NCBI GenBank assembly: GCA_019233415.1
Contig: JAFAMK010000456.1
Span: 1-10,505 of the forward strand
DNA from: Vulcanimicrobiota bacterium
GTDB taxonomy: Bacteria > Vulcanimicrobiota > Vulcanimicrobiia > Vulcanimicrobiales > Vulcanimicrobiaceae
Direction: 5' to 3'
Length of the DNA: 10,505 nt
The notes under the pieces were generated by a model. That model saw nothing but the letters and a program-made list of their open reading frames with translations, did no database searches and was not told where the DNA came from. The translations under genes and the position numbers were made by a program. Below are positions 1 through 6,136 of this stretch, piece by piece; positions within the stretch are counted from its first letter, which is position 1; each line of letters begins with the position of its first letter.

Positions 1-1163
1 ACGAACGAGGTCGCGAATGCGAGCGCATCTGACTGCGCGTAATTGAACGGCAACTGGCTGTGTTCAGCGCCGATGAGCAGCCCTTGGCTGGCCTCGAAAT
101 GACTGCCGACGTAGGTCTGGCTGACGAGGCGGTATTCATTCGGTGAAGGATAATATTGCCTCGGTCCGCTTTCGGCTGCAGACGCTTTTGCGGCAAGAGA
201 CGAGTCGCTATATGACTCCGTTGAAAGAGCTATTGGCTGATACGTGCCTGGAGAGTTTGAGCTTAGCGATTGCGGAGAAATCGTGAACGTATACGAATCG
301 TCTGCGTTCGTATAGATAACGGGATTGCTCGCGGAAAAAAGGCCTGAGCTTTGCGCCGTGCTGCTCAGCTTGTCGTTTCGAGCATCTGATAATTCCCATT
401 CGCCGAAACGGTTCGTCGTCGCGGCTACCGCATTGATCCATGCAGAATGAAGCGTCAGGCCGTCGTTGTTCCCGGAACCGACACTTTGCGCAGCGAAGAT
501 GTCGGCCACGCGGCGCGACACGCTGTCCAAGTCCTGAGGCTCACCTTCAACTCCGTAGTAGCCGTGCAGGCCGGACGCCTGGGTGTTGAACGCACTCGCC
601 CAACTCTGATTGTCGGTGTCCTGCGACGCGTAGGCGAAAATCCACTTCAGGCGGCCGGAAATCGGCATCCCGGCGGAGCCGGACCAAAAGCAGTCTTGAT
701 TCGGATCACCCTGGTTGCAGTCAAATCCACCGGCGGCTTGAGCCGTGTCCGTGTCATAGGAGAAGAGGACAGGGACGCCGGCATCGCCGTGTCCGGAAAA
801 CCAAATCCAGTCGGCATTATGCGCCGTCGAATCGGTAAAATGGCTTGCAACGACGTGGTTTCCGGGATTTACGCAATTTGGGTCGTCTTCAACGGCTTCG
901 ATGCGATTCCACTGTGGTCCTGAGAACTTCCCTTGAATCTCCGGTACGTCCGCGTTAGAAAGCTTCGTTGGGTCGTTGAAGATGGACTGCGTCCCGAAGA
1001 AGGGATAGCAGTGTGCGTCCAGTGTGATGTAGTTTCCGCTTTGCGCTGGAGGCGATGTTCCGGCGGAGGTGCCGAAGCAGTTGTTCCCCATAAGAGCGAC
1101 CGCTGCTATCAAGGTGAGCAGTCGTGCGCGGATCACCCAACCCGCGGCCCCGTTTGTCTTCAT
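1..1163 (-). CDS. Exported protein of unknown function, clan-CD-like 'GHG' motif (resembles DUF6345); 3' end beyond window
   Basis: An open frame of 387 codons runs from ATG at 1163 off the left edge without a stop. The N-terminus has basic residues (R12, R14), a hydrophobic stretch (LLTLIAAVALMG, about residues 15-26) and a small-residue tail, which reads as a Sec signal peptide. C29 is not in a proper lipobox. The middle carries ADWIWFSGHGDAG (117-129), a hydrophobic strand ending in His-Gly as in clan CD cysteine peptidases. A second strand LKWIFAYASQD (172-182) follows, then SGLHGYYG (197-204) and HSAWINA (239-245). From memory this order (GHG, strand, GLHG, AW) resembles DUF6345; I could not search. 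Where clan CD enzymes carry the catalytic Cys, this protein has Ser180, so activity is doubtful. Residues 255-387 are Ser/Thr/Tyr-rich and unrecognised. The start follows only a weak G-rich stretch. GC content is clearly below its neighbours, suggesting transfer. The frame is sure; the family is tentative and the function unknown. Confidence 0.8.
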   Translation of the reverse strand, partial: MKTNGAAGWVIRARLLTLIAAVALMGNNCFGTSAGTSPPAQSGNYITLDAHCYPFFGTQSIFNDPTKLSNADVPEIQGKFSGPQWNRIEAVEDDPNCVNPGNHVVASHFTDSTAHNADWIWFSGHGDAGVPVLFSYDTDTAQAAGGFDCNQGDPNQDCFWSGSAGMPISGRLKWIFAYASQDTDNQSWASAFNTQASGLHGYYGVEGEPQDLDSVSRRVADIFAAQSVGSGNNDGLTLHSAWINAVAATTNRFGEWELSDARNDKLSSTAQSSGLFSASNPVIYTNADDSYTFTISPQSLSSNSPGTYQPIALSTESYSDSSLAAKASAAESGPRQYYPSPNEYRLVSQTYVGSHFEASQGLLIGAEHSQLPFNYAQSDALAFATSF

Positions 1164-1229
1164 TCAAACCCCCACACCTGGAGAGGTCCGCGCTGTCTTC
1201 CTCCGGAGAGGTTCTAACTGCGCGACTTT

Positions 1230-1246
1230 AACGCCGATTCGGCGTT
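1230..1246. repeat. Perfect 7-bp inverted repeat in the 136-base gap downstream of namZ
   Basis: AACGCCG-ATT-CGGCGTT forms a 7-bp perfect stem with a 3-base loop, about 54 bases past the namZ stop. On the namZ (minus) strand it is followed by AAAG rather than a U run, so it is a poor intrinsic terminator in that direction; on the plus strand TTTCG follows. The same gap (1164-1299) also holds two 8-base direct repeats GGAGAGGT (1180-1187 and 1205-1212) upstream of the leftmost gene. I see no convincing -35/-10 pair here. Confidence 0.35.
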
Positions 1247-1299
1247 TCGTCCCGGGTTCCTCGGGGCCTCAGGGTGGCGTGGTGCCACAACCCGCGCGG

Positions 1300-2550
1300 T
1301 CAGTACAGCAGATACTTCGCGCGGAGCGCTTTGAATGCGCGAATGCCGGGTTCCCAGGAGGCGATGATTGCGTCGGGGGAGGTGCCGGCGTCGAGGGCGA
1401 GGCGGACGGTGTCGGTTCCCCAGTCGCGGTCCATGATTTGTTCGTGGCCGGCGGCGACGTGGTATTTGTTTTGCGCTCGGGCAGCTGCTAGCAGCTCGAC
1501 GGCGGTTCGGACGTTGGGGAAGGTGTGGGGATCGGTGACGTTCAGTGCGACGCCGTGGAGGGTTTTGTTGGCCCAGAAGCCGTGGGTTGGGGTCCAATCG
1601 GCGGGTTCGAATTCGATGCCGGGGATGTGGCGTGTGACGAGTGCGTCGCGAAAGGCCGCGGGGTCGTAGCCGTAGCCGCCGGCGTATTCGAACGGGCGCG
1701 TCGTGCCGATGCCGTTGTTGACGCCGGCTTCGTCGATCAGGCCGGTGGCGAGGTAGACGAGTGCCGTGCGTGCGTAGGGGATGTTCGGGGAGGTCGGGAC
1801 CCAGTGTAGGCCCGTGTCGGGCCAGAGCATGTCGCGCGTCCAGCCTTGCATCGAGATCACGCGCAGGGTGCAGCCGATGCCGAAGTGGTCGTTGAAGAGG
1901 CGCGCGAGTTCGCCGACCGTCATGCCGTGGCGTTCGGGGATCGGGTAGAGGCCGATGAACGACTTGAACTTCGGGTCGAGGACAGGGCCTTCGACCTGCG
2001 TGCCGCCGATCGGGTTGGGGCGGTCGAGGACCCAGACGTCCTTGCCGTACTGCGCGGCGGCTTCCATTACGTACGCCATCGTCGAGACGTAGGTGTACGG
2101 GCGCGCGCCGACGTCTTGGATGTCGAACAGCAGCACGTCGATTCCGTCGAGCATCGCCTTCGTCGGATGGCGCGTCGGGCCGTAGAGGCTGTGGACCGGC
2201 AAGCCCGTTTTTTCGTCGGTCGATGAGCCCACGACCTCGCCGGCGCCGACCGTGCCGCGAATGCCGTGCTCCGGGCCGAACAACGCCTTCACGGTGATCT
2301 CGCTGTTGCGGTGCGCCGCGTCGACGAGCGACTCGCCGAGCGACGTGACGCCGCTGGGATTCGTGACGATTCCGACCGTGCGGCCGCGCAGCTCGCGCCA
2401 CGCGTCGTTCAGGAACATGTCGTCGCCGAGCACGACCGGGCGTGCGGGGTTCGCCGCGCGCGCAGGCGCGCGTACCGAGAGCGTCGCGCCTGCGGCGGTT
2501 GCCGCAGCTGCGGCCGACGTGCGCAGGAACGCGCTGCGCGATTGCATCAT
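1300..2550 (-). CDS. namZ: Exo-beta-N-acetylmuramidase NamZ (DUF1343, YbbC-like), exported
   Basis: This 416-residue protein matches the DUF1343/GH171 family, which removes terminal MurNAc from peptidoglycan fragments and so feeds cell-wall recycling. Family signatures are GRTVGIVTNPSG (56-67), ALFGPEHGIRG (89-99; Glu94 is a candidate catalytic residue), DVLLFDIQDVGARPYTYVS (138-156), VLDRPNPIGG (174-183) and ERHGMTVGELA after that; length fits the family. The N-terminus SRSAFLRTSAAAAATAAGA is a signal peptide. It looks like a Tat signal but has Arg-Ser instead of the twin Arg, so Sec export is as likely. I chose the ATG at 2550 because it overlaps the mqnD stop as ATGA; the next codon (2547) is also ATG and has GGAG at a better distance, so either may be used. 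The frame stays open upstream to 3369 inside mqnD, but that part is an unrelated Arg-rich shadow. Overlap with mqnD implies co-translation. Confidence 0.9.
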   Translation of the reverse strand: MMQSRSAFLRTSAAAAATAAGATLSVRAPARAANPARPVVLGDDMFLNDAWRELRGRTVGIVTNPSGVTSLGESLVDAAHRNSEITVKALFGPEHGIRGTVGAGEVVGSSTDEKTGLPVHSLYGPTRHPTKAMLDGIDVLLFDIQDVGARPYTYVSTMAYVMEAAAQYGKDVWVLDRPNPIGGTQVEGPVLDPKFKSFIGLYPIPERHGMTVGELARLFNDHFGIGCTLRVISMQGWTRDMLWPDTGLHWVPTSPNIPYARTALVYLATGLIDEAGVNNGIGTTRPFEYAGGYGYDPAAFRDALVTRHIPGIEFEPADWTPTHGFWANKTLHGVALNVTDPHTFPNVRTAVELLAAARAQNKYHVAAGHEQIMDRDWGTDTVRLALDAGTSPDAIIASWEPGIRAFKALRAKYLLY

Positions 2551-3398
2551 GCTCCGACGAACTCCGGGCGTACGCCGATGGGGATCAGGTCCGCGCGCGC
2601 GGCGCGTTTGAAGAGGTCCTCGACGGCGGCGATCCCGGTCGCGCCGACGTCGTCGCTGTACTCGTTGACGTAGAGGTCGATGTGCGCGCGCATCACGTCG
2701 TCGTCCATCTCGAAGGCGTGCTCGCGCACGTAGCCGATGATCGCGTCCTCGTGCTCGCGCGCGAAGCGCAGGCTGCGCCGGATCGCGTCGTCGAGCGCGC
2801 GCGCCTCGTCGTCGCCGACGTCGCGCCGCACGAGGATCGCGCCGAGCGGGATCGCGTTGCCGGTCGTCGCCTCCCACCATGCGCCGAGGTCGGTCACCGC
2901 GGCGAGCCCGGCGCGCTGGTAGGTGAAGCGCGACTCGTGGATGATGAGTCCCGCGTCGACGTCGCCGCGCGCGACCGCGTCGACGATCGCGTCGAAGCGC
3001 ATCACGACGGTCTTCGGTTCGTGCCCGAGTGCCAGGCGCAGCAGCGCGAACGCGGTCGTGAAGCGGCCGGGGATCGCGAACACCGGGTCGTCGCCGAAGT
3101 CCTCCAACCGCGGCGCCGCGCCGTTGCCGACGGGTCGTGCGATAACGAGCGGGCCGCAGCCGCGACCGAGCGCGCCGCCGGCCCGCAAGATGCGATAGCC
3201 GTCGAGCAGATACGGGATCGCGCCGTAGCTGACTTTCGTCAGCGCGAAACGCCGTTCGCGCGCAGCTTGGTTGAGCGCCTCGACGTCGTCGAGGACGACC
3301 TCGACGCGCGGCGCATCGTCGAGCAGCCCGTTGGTGAGCGCGGCGAAGATGTAGGTGTCGTTGGGGCACGGCGAATATGCGAGCGAGTAGGTCTTCAC
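2547..3398 (-). CDS. mqnD: 1,4-dihydroxy-6-naphthoate synthase MqnD (futalosine menaquinone pathway)
   Basis: The enzyme cleaves cyclic dehypoxanthine futalosine to 1,4-dihydroxy-6-naphthoate, the naphthoquinone precursor, in the cytoplasm. The 283-residue length is typical. Diagnostic stretches are YSPCPNDTYIF near the N-terminus (8-18), TKVSYGAIPYLL (54-65), GLIIHESRFTYQ (150-161; His154 corresponds to the proposed catalytic His of the family) and LYVNEYSDDVG (242-252). The SPCPNDT signature and the YVN-YS-D block separate it from the related chorismate dehydratase MqnA. The start is GTG at 3398, chosen because the family start M-x-x-x-x-A-YSPCPND lies there; no strong Shine-Dalgarno is visible, and an ATG five bases upstream is out of frame and stops after two codons. 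mqnB, from the same pathway, lies upstream across a repeat element; namZ overlaps downstream by four bases. Confidence 0.95.
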   Translation of the reverse strand: MKTYSLAYSPCPNDTYIFAALTNGLLDDAPRVEVVLDDVEALNQAARERRFALTKVSYGAIPYLLDGYRILRAGGALGRGCGPLVIARPVGNGAAPRLEDFGDDPVFAIPGRFTTAFALLRLALGHEPKTVVMRFDAIVDAVARGDVDAGLIIHESRFTYQRAGLAAVTDLGAWWEATTGNAIPLGAILVRRDVGDDEARALDDAIRRSLRFAREHEDAIIGYVREHAFEMDDDVMRAHIDLYVNEYSDDVGATGIAAVEDLFKRAARADLIPIGVRPEFVGA

Positions 3399-3419
3399 GT
3401 CATGCTACGCTTCGCGTCG

Positions 3420-3514
3420 TTCGACAAGCTCGTCCTTCGACAAGCTCGTCCTTCGACAAGCTCAGGATGACGGGGGGGGGAGGGTGCACCCCTGTCATCC
3501 TGAGCTTGTCGAAG
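3420..3514. repeat. REP-like element: three direct copies, a G run and a 21-bp perfect inverted repeat
   Basis: Two tandem 16-base copies of TTCGACAAGCTCGTCC lie at 3420-3435 and 3436-3451. A third copy starting TTCGACAAGCTC then continues differently, as AGGATGAC, to 3471. The arm 3451-3471 is exactly the reverse complement of 3494-3514, giving a 21-bp stem. The 22-base loop (3472-3493) has nine consecutive Gs and the palindrome GGGTGCACCC. The element lies in the gap between mqnB (stop at 3517, two bases away) and mqnD (start at 3398). The core CTTCGACAAGCTCAGGA is, from my general knowledge, a motif seen dispersed in many bacterial genomes, so a repetitive extragenic palindrome is the likely class. 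In mRNA it would fold strongly just behind the mqnB stop and could stabilise or terminate the transcript; there is no U run for a classic terminator. Confidence 0.85.
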
Positions 3515-3516
3515 GG

Positions 3517-4140
3517 CTAGGTGGTCGAGGGGCGGAGTACGTCGAGCAGGGCTTCGGTGGTGGCGACGGCGGCGTTTGCGCCGGCGCGGAAGTCCCAGCC
3601 GTTCGAGGCGCGTTCGCCGACGAGGTTCGAGACGCCGCGAATCTCGATCGCCGGGACGCCGGCGAGCGCGGCGGCGCGCAGCACGGCGAAGCCTTCCATC
3701 GACTCGACGTCGGCGCGGAAGCGGTGCGCGAGGACGAGCGCGCGCGCGGTCGTGCTGGTGACGATCGCCGAGGTGACGCCGCGGCCGACGATCACCGGAA
3801 CGAGCCCCTCCAGGAACGGACGCAGCAGTCTTGCATCGGCTTCGACGGTGCGCACGAGCTGCTGCCCGTCGGGAAGCGGGAACGCCGTGCCGTCTTCCAG
3901 CCCGAGTTCCACGTAGTCTTCGCGCGCGCAGACGACCGCGTCGCCGACCGTGCAGCGCTCGCGAAATCCGCCGGCGATGCCGGCGTTGATGACGGCGTCG
4001 TAGTGCTTCGCCGCGAGGGCGCGCGCGGTCCCGAGCCCGGATTCGACCGGGCCGACACCGACTGCGACGACGTCGACGTCCTCTCGCGGGGAGAGCGCCG
4101 CCAGCTCTTGCGCTACCGCGCAGACGATGAGGATGCTGAC
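3517..4140 (-). CDS. mqnB: Futalosine hydrolase MqnB; start codon unresolved
   Basis: The protein belongs to the nucleoside phosphorylase/hydrolase fold and releases the purine base from futalosine (or 6-amino-deoxyfutalosine) to give dehypoxanthine futalosine. Visible signatures are ILIVCAVAQELAAL at the N-terminus, VGVGPVESGLGTARAL, INAGIAGGF, DVESMEGFAVLRAA (the Met-Glu of the nucleoside site) and EIRGVSNLVGER followed by W. The RGVSN form, with Asn rather than the Asp usual in other family members, fits MqnB. The coordinate 4140 marks where the conserved family N-terminus (V-S-I-L-I-V, family M-x-I-L-I-V) begins, but that codon is GTC, not a normal start. The frame stays open to a GTG at 4287; that extension would be about 49 Arg/Pro-rich residues lying inside the DUF962 gene and looks like a shadow. 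A CTG at 4167 is another option. The gene overlaps the 3' end of the DUF962 gene by about 28 bases and is followed by the REP-like hairpin. Confidence 0.85.
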   Translation of the reverse strand, partial: VSILIVCAVAQELAALSPREDVDVVAVGVGPVESGLGTARALAAKHYDAVINAGIAGGFRERCTVGDAVVCAREDYVELGLEDGTAFPLPDGQQLVRTVEADARLLRPFLEGLVPVIVGRGVTSAIVTSTTARALVLAHRFRADVESMEGFAVLRAAALAGVPAIEIRGVSNLVGERASNGWDFRAGANAAVATTEALLDVLRPSTT

Positions 4141-4559
4141 GGAGGCACCAGGTGGCTCGCGACCCAGAGCGGACCGATGAGCAGGTGGACGAGGTTGGTG
4201 AGAAACGCCGGCGCCTTGCCTTCGTACGCGTGGCCGACGAACTGGAAGATCCAGCCGACGACGAACGCGCCGATCGCCCACGGCCACGTGACGTACGCGG
4301 CCACGATGTAGAGGACGATCATCCCGAGGATCGCGACGTACGCGGCGTTGCGCACCGCGGGCCCGAGCGTCAGGTAGTAGATCGCGGTCGCGACGAACGC
4401 GACGAGGCCGAGGTTGAGCCCGAACGGGAGCTCGACCAGCCGCAGCAGCGCGACGATCGCGAGAACGATCAGCGGAATTCCGATTTCGTGGCAGATGCGG
4501 TTGCGGCGGTCGCGGTGATACGTGCCGTAATCGTCGAACAACGTGCTTCCGGAGGCCAT
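4113..4559 (-). CDS. DUF962 / Mpo1-like integral membrane protein
   Basis: A 148-residue membrane protein with the DUF962 (yeast Mpo1/YGL010w) pattern: YGTYHRDRRNRICHEIGIPL near the N-terminus (11-30), with His15 and His24, and FQFVGHAYEGKAPAF (105-119) with His110 and Glu113. About four hydrophobic segments are visible (roughly 26-41, 48-65, 73-92 and 94-108), plus one near 122-136. Yeast Mpo1 is an Fe(II)-dependent dioxygenase in alpha-oxidation of 2-hydroxy fatty acids, and the His residues are the expected metal ligands; whether the bacterial protein has that activity is unknown. The start at 4559 is firm: GAGGTGA sits five bases upstream, with its TGA being the queE stop codon. The tail ends in a Ser run (SASSSSAR) that overlaps the mqnB N-terminus in another frame. 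Its link to queuosine or menaquinone synthesis is not evident; operon membership may be incidental. Confidence 0.88.
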   Translation of the reverse strand: MASGSTLFDDYGTYHRDRRNRICHEIGIPLIVLAIVALLRLVELPFGLNLGLVAFVATAIYYLTLGPAVRNAAYVAILGMIVLYIVAAYVTWPWAIGAFVVGWIFQFVGHAYEGKAPAFLTNLVHLLIGPLWVASHLVPPSASSSSAR

Positions 4560-4564
4560 GTCCG

Positions 4565-4571
4565 TCACCTC
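4565..4571 (-). promoter_or_regulatory. Shine-Dalgarno of the DUF962 gene overlapping the queE stop
   Basis: On the minus strand GAGGTGA lies five bases before the ATG at 4559, and its last three bases are the queE stop codon. A ribosome ending queE would sit directly on this site, so translational coupling is likely. Confidence 0.75.
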
Positions 4572-5140
4572 ACGCCGATGAACTTGTGGGTTTGCAGCGA
4601 GAGCCGCAACCGCGCCGGTGCGCGCTTCGCGGCCTCGACGGCAAGTGCGACGTTCGCCGGCTTGTTCCCCTCCGGCTGGAGGAACATCGGCGTCGCCGCC
4701 GGGAACGCGGCGATCCACTCGTCGGGGACGCGGCCGTCGACGATCAACTTCGCCTCGTTGGCGCGGTGCGCCATCGCGGGCGCGAGCCGCTCCTTCGGCG
4801 AGACGGTCAGCCAGACGTCGTCGGGCAGGTCGGTCGGAAGCGTCCCGTTCGATTCGATGTGGACGCGGCGGCCCTCGGCGCGCAGCGCGTCGATCAGCGC
4901 GCGCGTCTCGCGCTGCGCCAGCGGCTCGCCGCCGGTCAGGATCACCATCGGGCAGTCGCCGCCCTCGGCGCGCACGCGTTCGACGACCTCGTCGACCGAG
5001 GCGAAGAACGCGAGCGCGTAGTCGGTGTCGCAGAACGCGCAGCTGAGGTTGCAGCCGGCGAGGCGGACGAAGACCGCGGGTGTCCCCGTCCACGTCCCCT
5101 CGCCTTGGACGCTGTAGAAGATCTCAGCGAGCTGCAGCAC
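4565..5140 (-). CDS. queE: 7-carboxy-7-deazaguanine synthase QueE (radical SAM)
   Basis: QueE converts 6-carboxy-5,6,7,8-tetrahydropterin to 7-carboxy-7-deazaguanine, the step after QueD on the way to preQ0 and queuosine. The sequence opens with LAEIFYSVQGEGTWTGTPAVF, typical of QueE, then AGCNLSCAFCDTDYA, where Cys30, Cys34 and Cys37 form the CxxxCxxC motif for the [4Fe-4S] cluster. VILTGGEPL (66-74) is the SAM-binding GGEP motif; SNGT (97-100), SPKE and LQTHKFIG at the C-terminus also match. At 191 residues it is a compact form, shorter than the roughly 220-245 residues of well-known enterobacterial and Bacillus enzymes. The start is GTG at 5140, which places the conserved EIFYSVQGEG at the usual distance; there is no clear Shine-Dalgarno. 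It lies 9 bases after the glycine-zipper gene and 5 before the DUF962 gene, so it sits in the middle of a tight operon. Confidence 0.95.
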   Translation of the reverse strand: MLQLAEIFYSVQGEGTWTGTPAVFVRLAGCNLSCAFCDTDYALAFFASVDEVVERVRAEGGDCPMVILTGGEPLAQRETRALIDALRAEGRRVHIESNGTLPTDLPDDVWLTVSPKERLAPAMAHRANEAKLIVDGRVPDEWIAAFPAATPMFLQPEGNKPANVALAVEAAKRAPARLRLSLQTHKFIGVR

Positions 5141-5149
5141 CGCCGCGGG

Positions 5150-5701
5150 TTAGCGCGTCGCCTGCCGGCGGGCGCGCAGGACCTGAACGGTGACGGTCGA
5201 GTTGGCCGGGATCGTCACGTTCTGCTTCGCGTTCTTCGCGTACAGGTAGCCGCCGGCCGCGCCGAGCAGGCCGCCCACGTTCGTGCCGAGCTTCTTGCCG
5301 AGGATGTTGCCGACGATCATGCCGGCGACCGCGCCGCCGGCCTCGTTGACGGCGTTGCTCTTCGTGTTGACCTGCGCGCCGACGACGCGGCCGTCGAGGT
5401 AGTAGGTGTGGCCGCTGCGCGTGTTCAGCTTGTCCATGCAGATCTGGAGCTTGGCGGCGCGGCCTTGGCTCGCGGCCTGCACGTCGCAGACGTGGCCGTA
5501 CATCGTTGCCCCGGTGATGTTGTTGTCGAGCGAGTGCACGTTCGAGACCACGACCTGCTGGCCGATGACCGCGCTCTTCGAGTCGATGCTCTGGCTCATC
5601 GATCCGACCAGGTTGGTGCCGGGGCTGACTTGCGCCGACGCGACGAGCGGGGCGAGCGCCAGCGCGGCGGCGGTGAGGAGGGTCGGGAATTTGCGGATCA
5701 T
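5150..5701 (-). CDS. Small exported protein with glycine-zipper-like segment, unknown function
   Basis: The 183-residue product begins MIRKFPTLLTAAALALAPLVASAQ, a clear Sec signal peptide with probable cleavage after ASA (residues 21-23). The mature part starts with a beta-rich stretch containing Cys72 and Cys88, which could form a disulfide outside the cytoplasm. Residues 121-155 (AGGAVAGMIVGNILGKKLG, then NVGGLLGAAGGYLYA) form a glycine-rich, small-residue helix pair like the glycine-zipper 2TM domains of envelope proteins. The C-terminus is a short beta stretch (VTIPANSTVTVQVLRA) ending in basic residues. Function is not known; an envelope-associated role is an inference from the signal and zipper. 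ATG at 5701 has AGGAG 12 bases upstream, which is rather far. It lies between queD (46 bases upstream) and queE (9 bases downstream) yet has no apparent link to deazaguanine chemistry. Confidence 0.85.
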   Translation of the reverse strand: MIRKFPTLLTAAALALAPLVASAQVSPGTNLVGSMSQSIDSKSAVIGQQVVVSNVHSLDNNITGATMYGHVCDVQAASQGRAAKLQICMDKLNTRSGHTYYLDGRVVGAQVNTKSNAVNEAGGAVAGMIVGNILGKKLGTNVGGLLGAAGGYLYAKNAKQNVTIPANSTVTVQVLRARRQATR

Positions 5702-5747
5702 GTCGGATGAGTGCTCCTGTCGGTGTTGTCGGGGTGTCCTTGGTCGC

Positions 5748-6131
5748 TTACCCGGAGATGGCCGGGATCAGAGGGTCACCCTTTCTGAGAACGACGCGCG
5801 CCGTCCGAGTCTCCCACAAGGTCAGCTCGGCGAGGGCAGGGAGCTGAGGCGCGAGGCGCTCCCAGACCCAGAGGACGATCCGTTCGGCGGTCGGGTTCTC
5901 GATCAGGTCGTTGAGCGACCGGTGGTCCAGTTCCCCGATGACGGCAGCTTTCACCACCCGCGAGATCACGTCGAAGTCCTCGACCATCCCGGCCGCGGGG
6001 CCACCGTCCTGCAGTGCACCGTCCAGCGCGACCTCGAGGCGGTACGAGTGCCCGTGCAGGCGCGCGCACTTGCCGGGATGGTGCGGCAGCACGTGTGCCG
6101 CCTCGAACGTGAAGGACTTGCGGATTTGCAC
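5748..6131 (-). CDS. queD: 6-carboxy-5,6,7,8-tetrahydropterin synthase QueD
   Basis: QueD (PTPS family) turns 7,8-dihydroneopterin triphosphate into 6-carboxytetrahydropterin, the substrate of QueE, which is encoded two genes downstream. The 127-residue length is usual for the family. FTFEAAHVLP (8-17) gives the first zinc ligand His13; GKCARLHGHSYRLEV (20-34) supplies the catalytic Cys22 and zinc ligands His26 and His28; GELDHRSLND (66-75) holds the Asp69-His70 dyad; NPTAERIVLWVW (79-90) and Glu107 in LWETR complete the active site. The Cys-x-x-x-HGH spacing fits QueD rather than eukaryotic PTPS. The start is GTG at 6131; it is followed directly by the family N-terminus but has no visible Shine-Dalgarno. 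Only 17 bases separate it from the divergent DUF4438 gene, so its promoter must overlap that gene's 5' coding end, and a leaderless or near-leaderless message is possible. Confidence 0.95.
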   Translation of the reverse strand: MQIRKSFTFEAAHVLPHHPGKCARLHGHSYRLEVALDGALQDGGPAAGMVEDFDVISRVVKAAVIGELDHRSLNDLIENPTAERIVLWVWERLAPQLPALAELTLWETRTARVVLRKGDPLIPAISG

Positions 6132-6136
6132 GGCCC

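Noticed and set aside
447..923. A 158-codon plus-strand frame in the low-GC region.
   Set aside because: The opposite strand carries an unbroken 387-codon frame with signal peptide and motif; the plus frame has none.
2551..3369. Upstream extension of the namZ frame, giving a 689-residue protein.
   Set aside because: The extra part is Arg-rich with no motif and lies wholly inside mqnD, which is clearly real in another frame; the namZ signal peptide starts at 2550.
2442..3470. A 342-codon plus-strand frame opposite mqnD.
   Set aside because: It is antisense to a complete, well-conserved gene; its composition is repetitive Arg/Val/Asp.
3420..3471. Possible CRISPR array from three spaced repeats.
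   Set aside because: The copies are immediately adjacent with no unique spacers and the third becomes half of an inverted repeat; no cas gene is nearby.
3420..3514. Possible terminal inverted repeats of a small transposon.
   Set aside because: Only 22 bases lie between the arms and no flanking target duplication is visible; a REP-like hairpin explains it better.
4560..5093. Upstream extension of the DUF962 frame, giving a 326-residue protein.
   Set aside because: It is a shadow of queE; the ATG at 4559 has a strong Shine-Dalgarno and matches the family N-terminus.
4586..5710. A 374-codon plus-strand frame opposite queE and the glycine-zipper gene.
   Set aside because: It spans two real minus-strand genes and has no recognisable domain.
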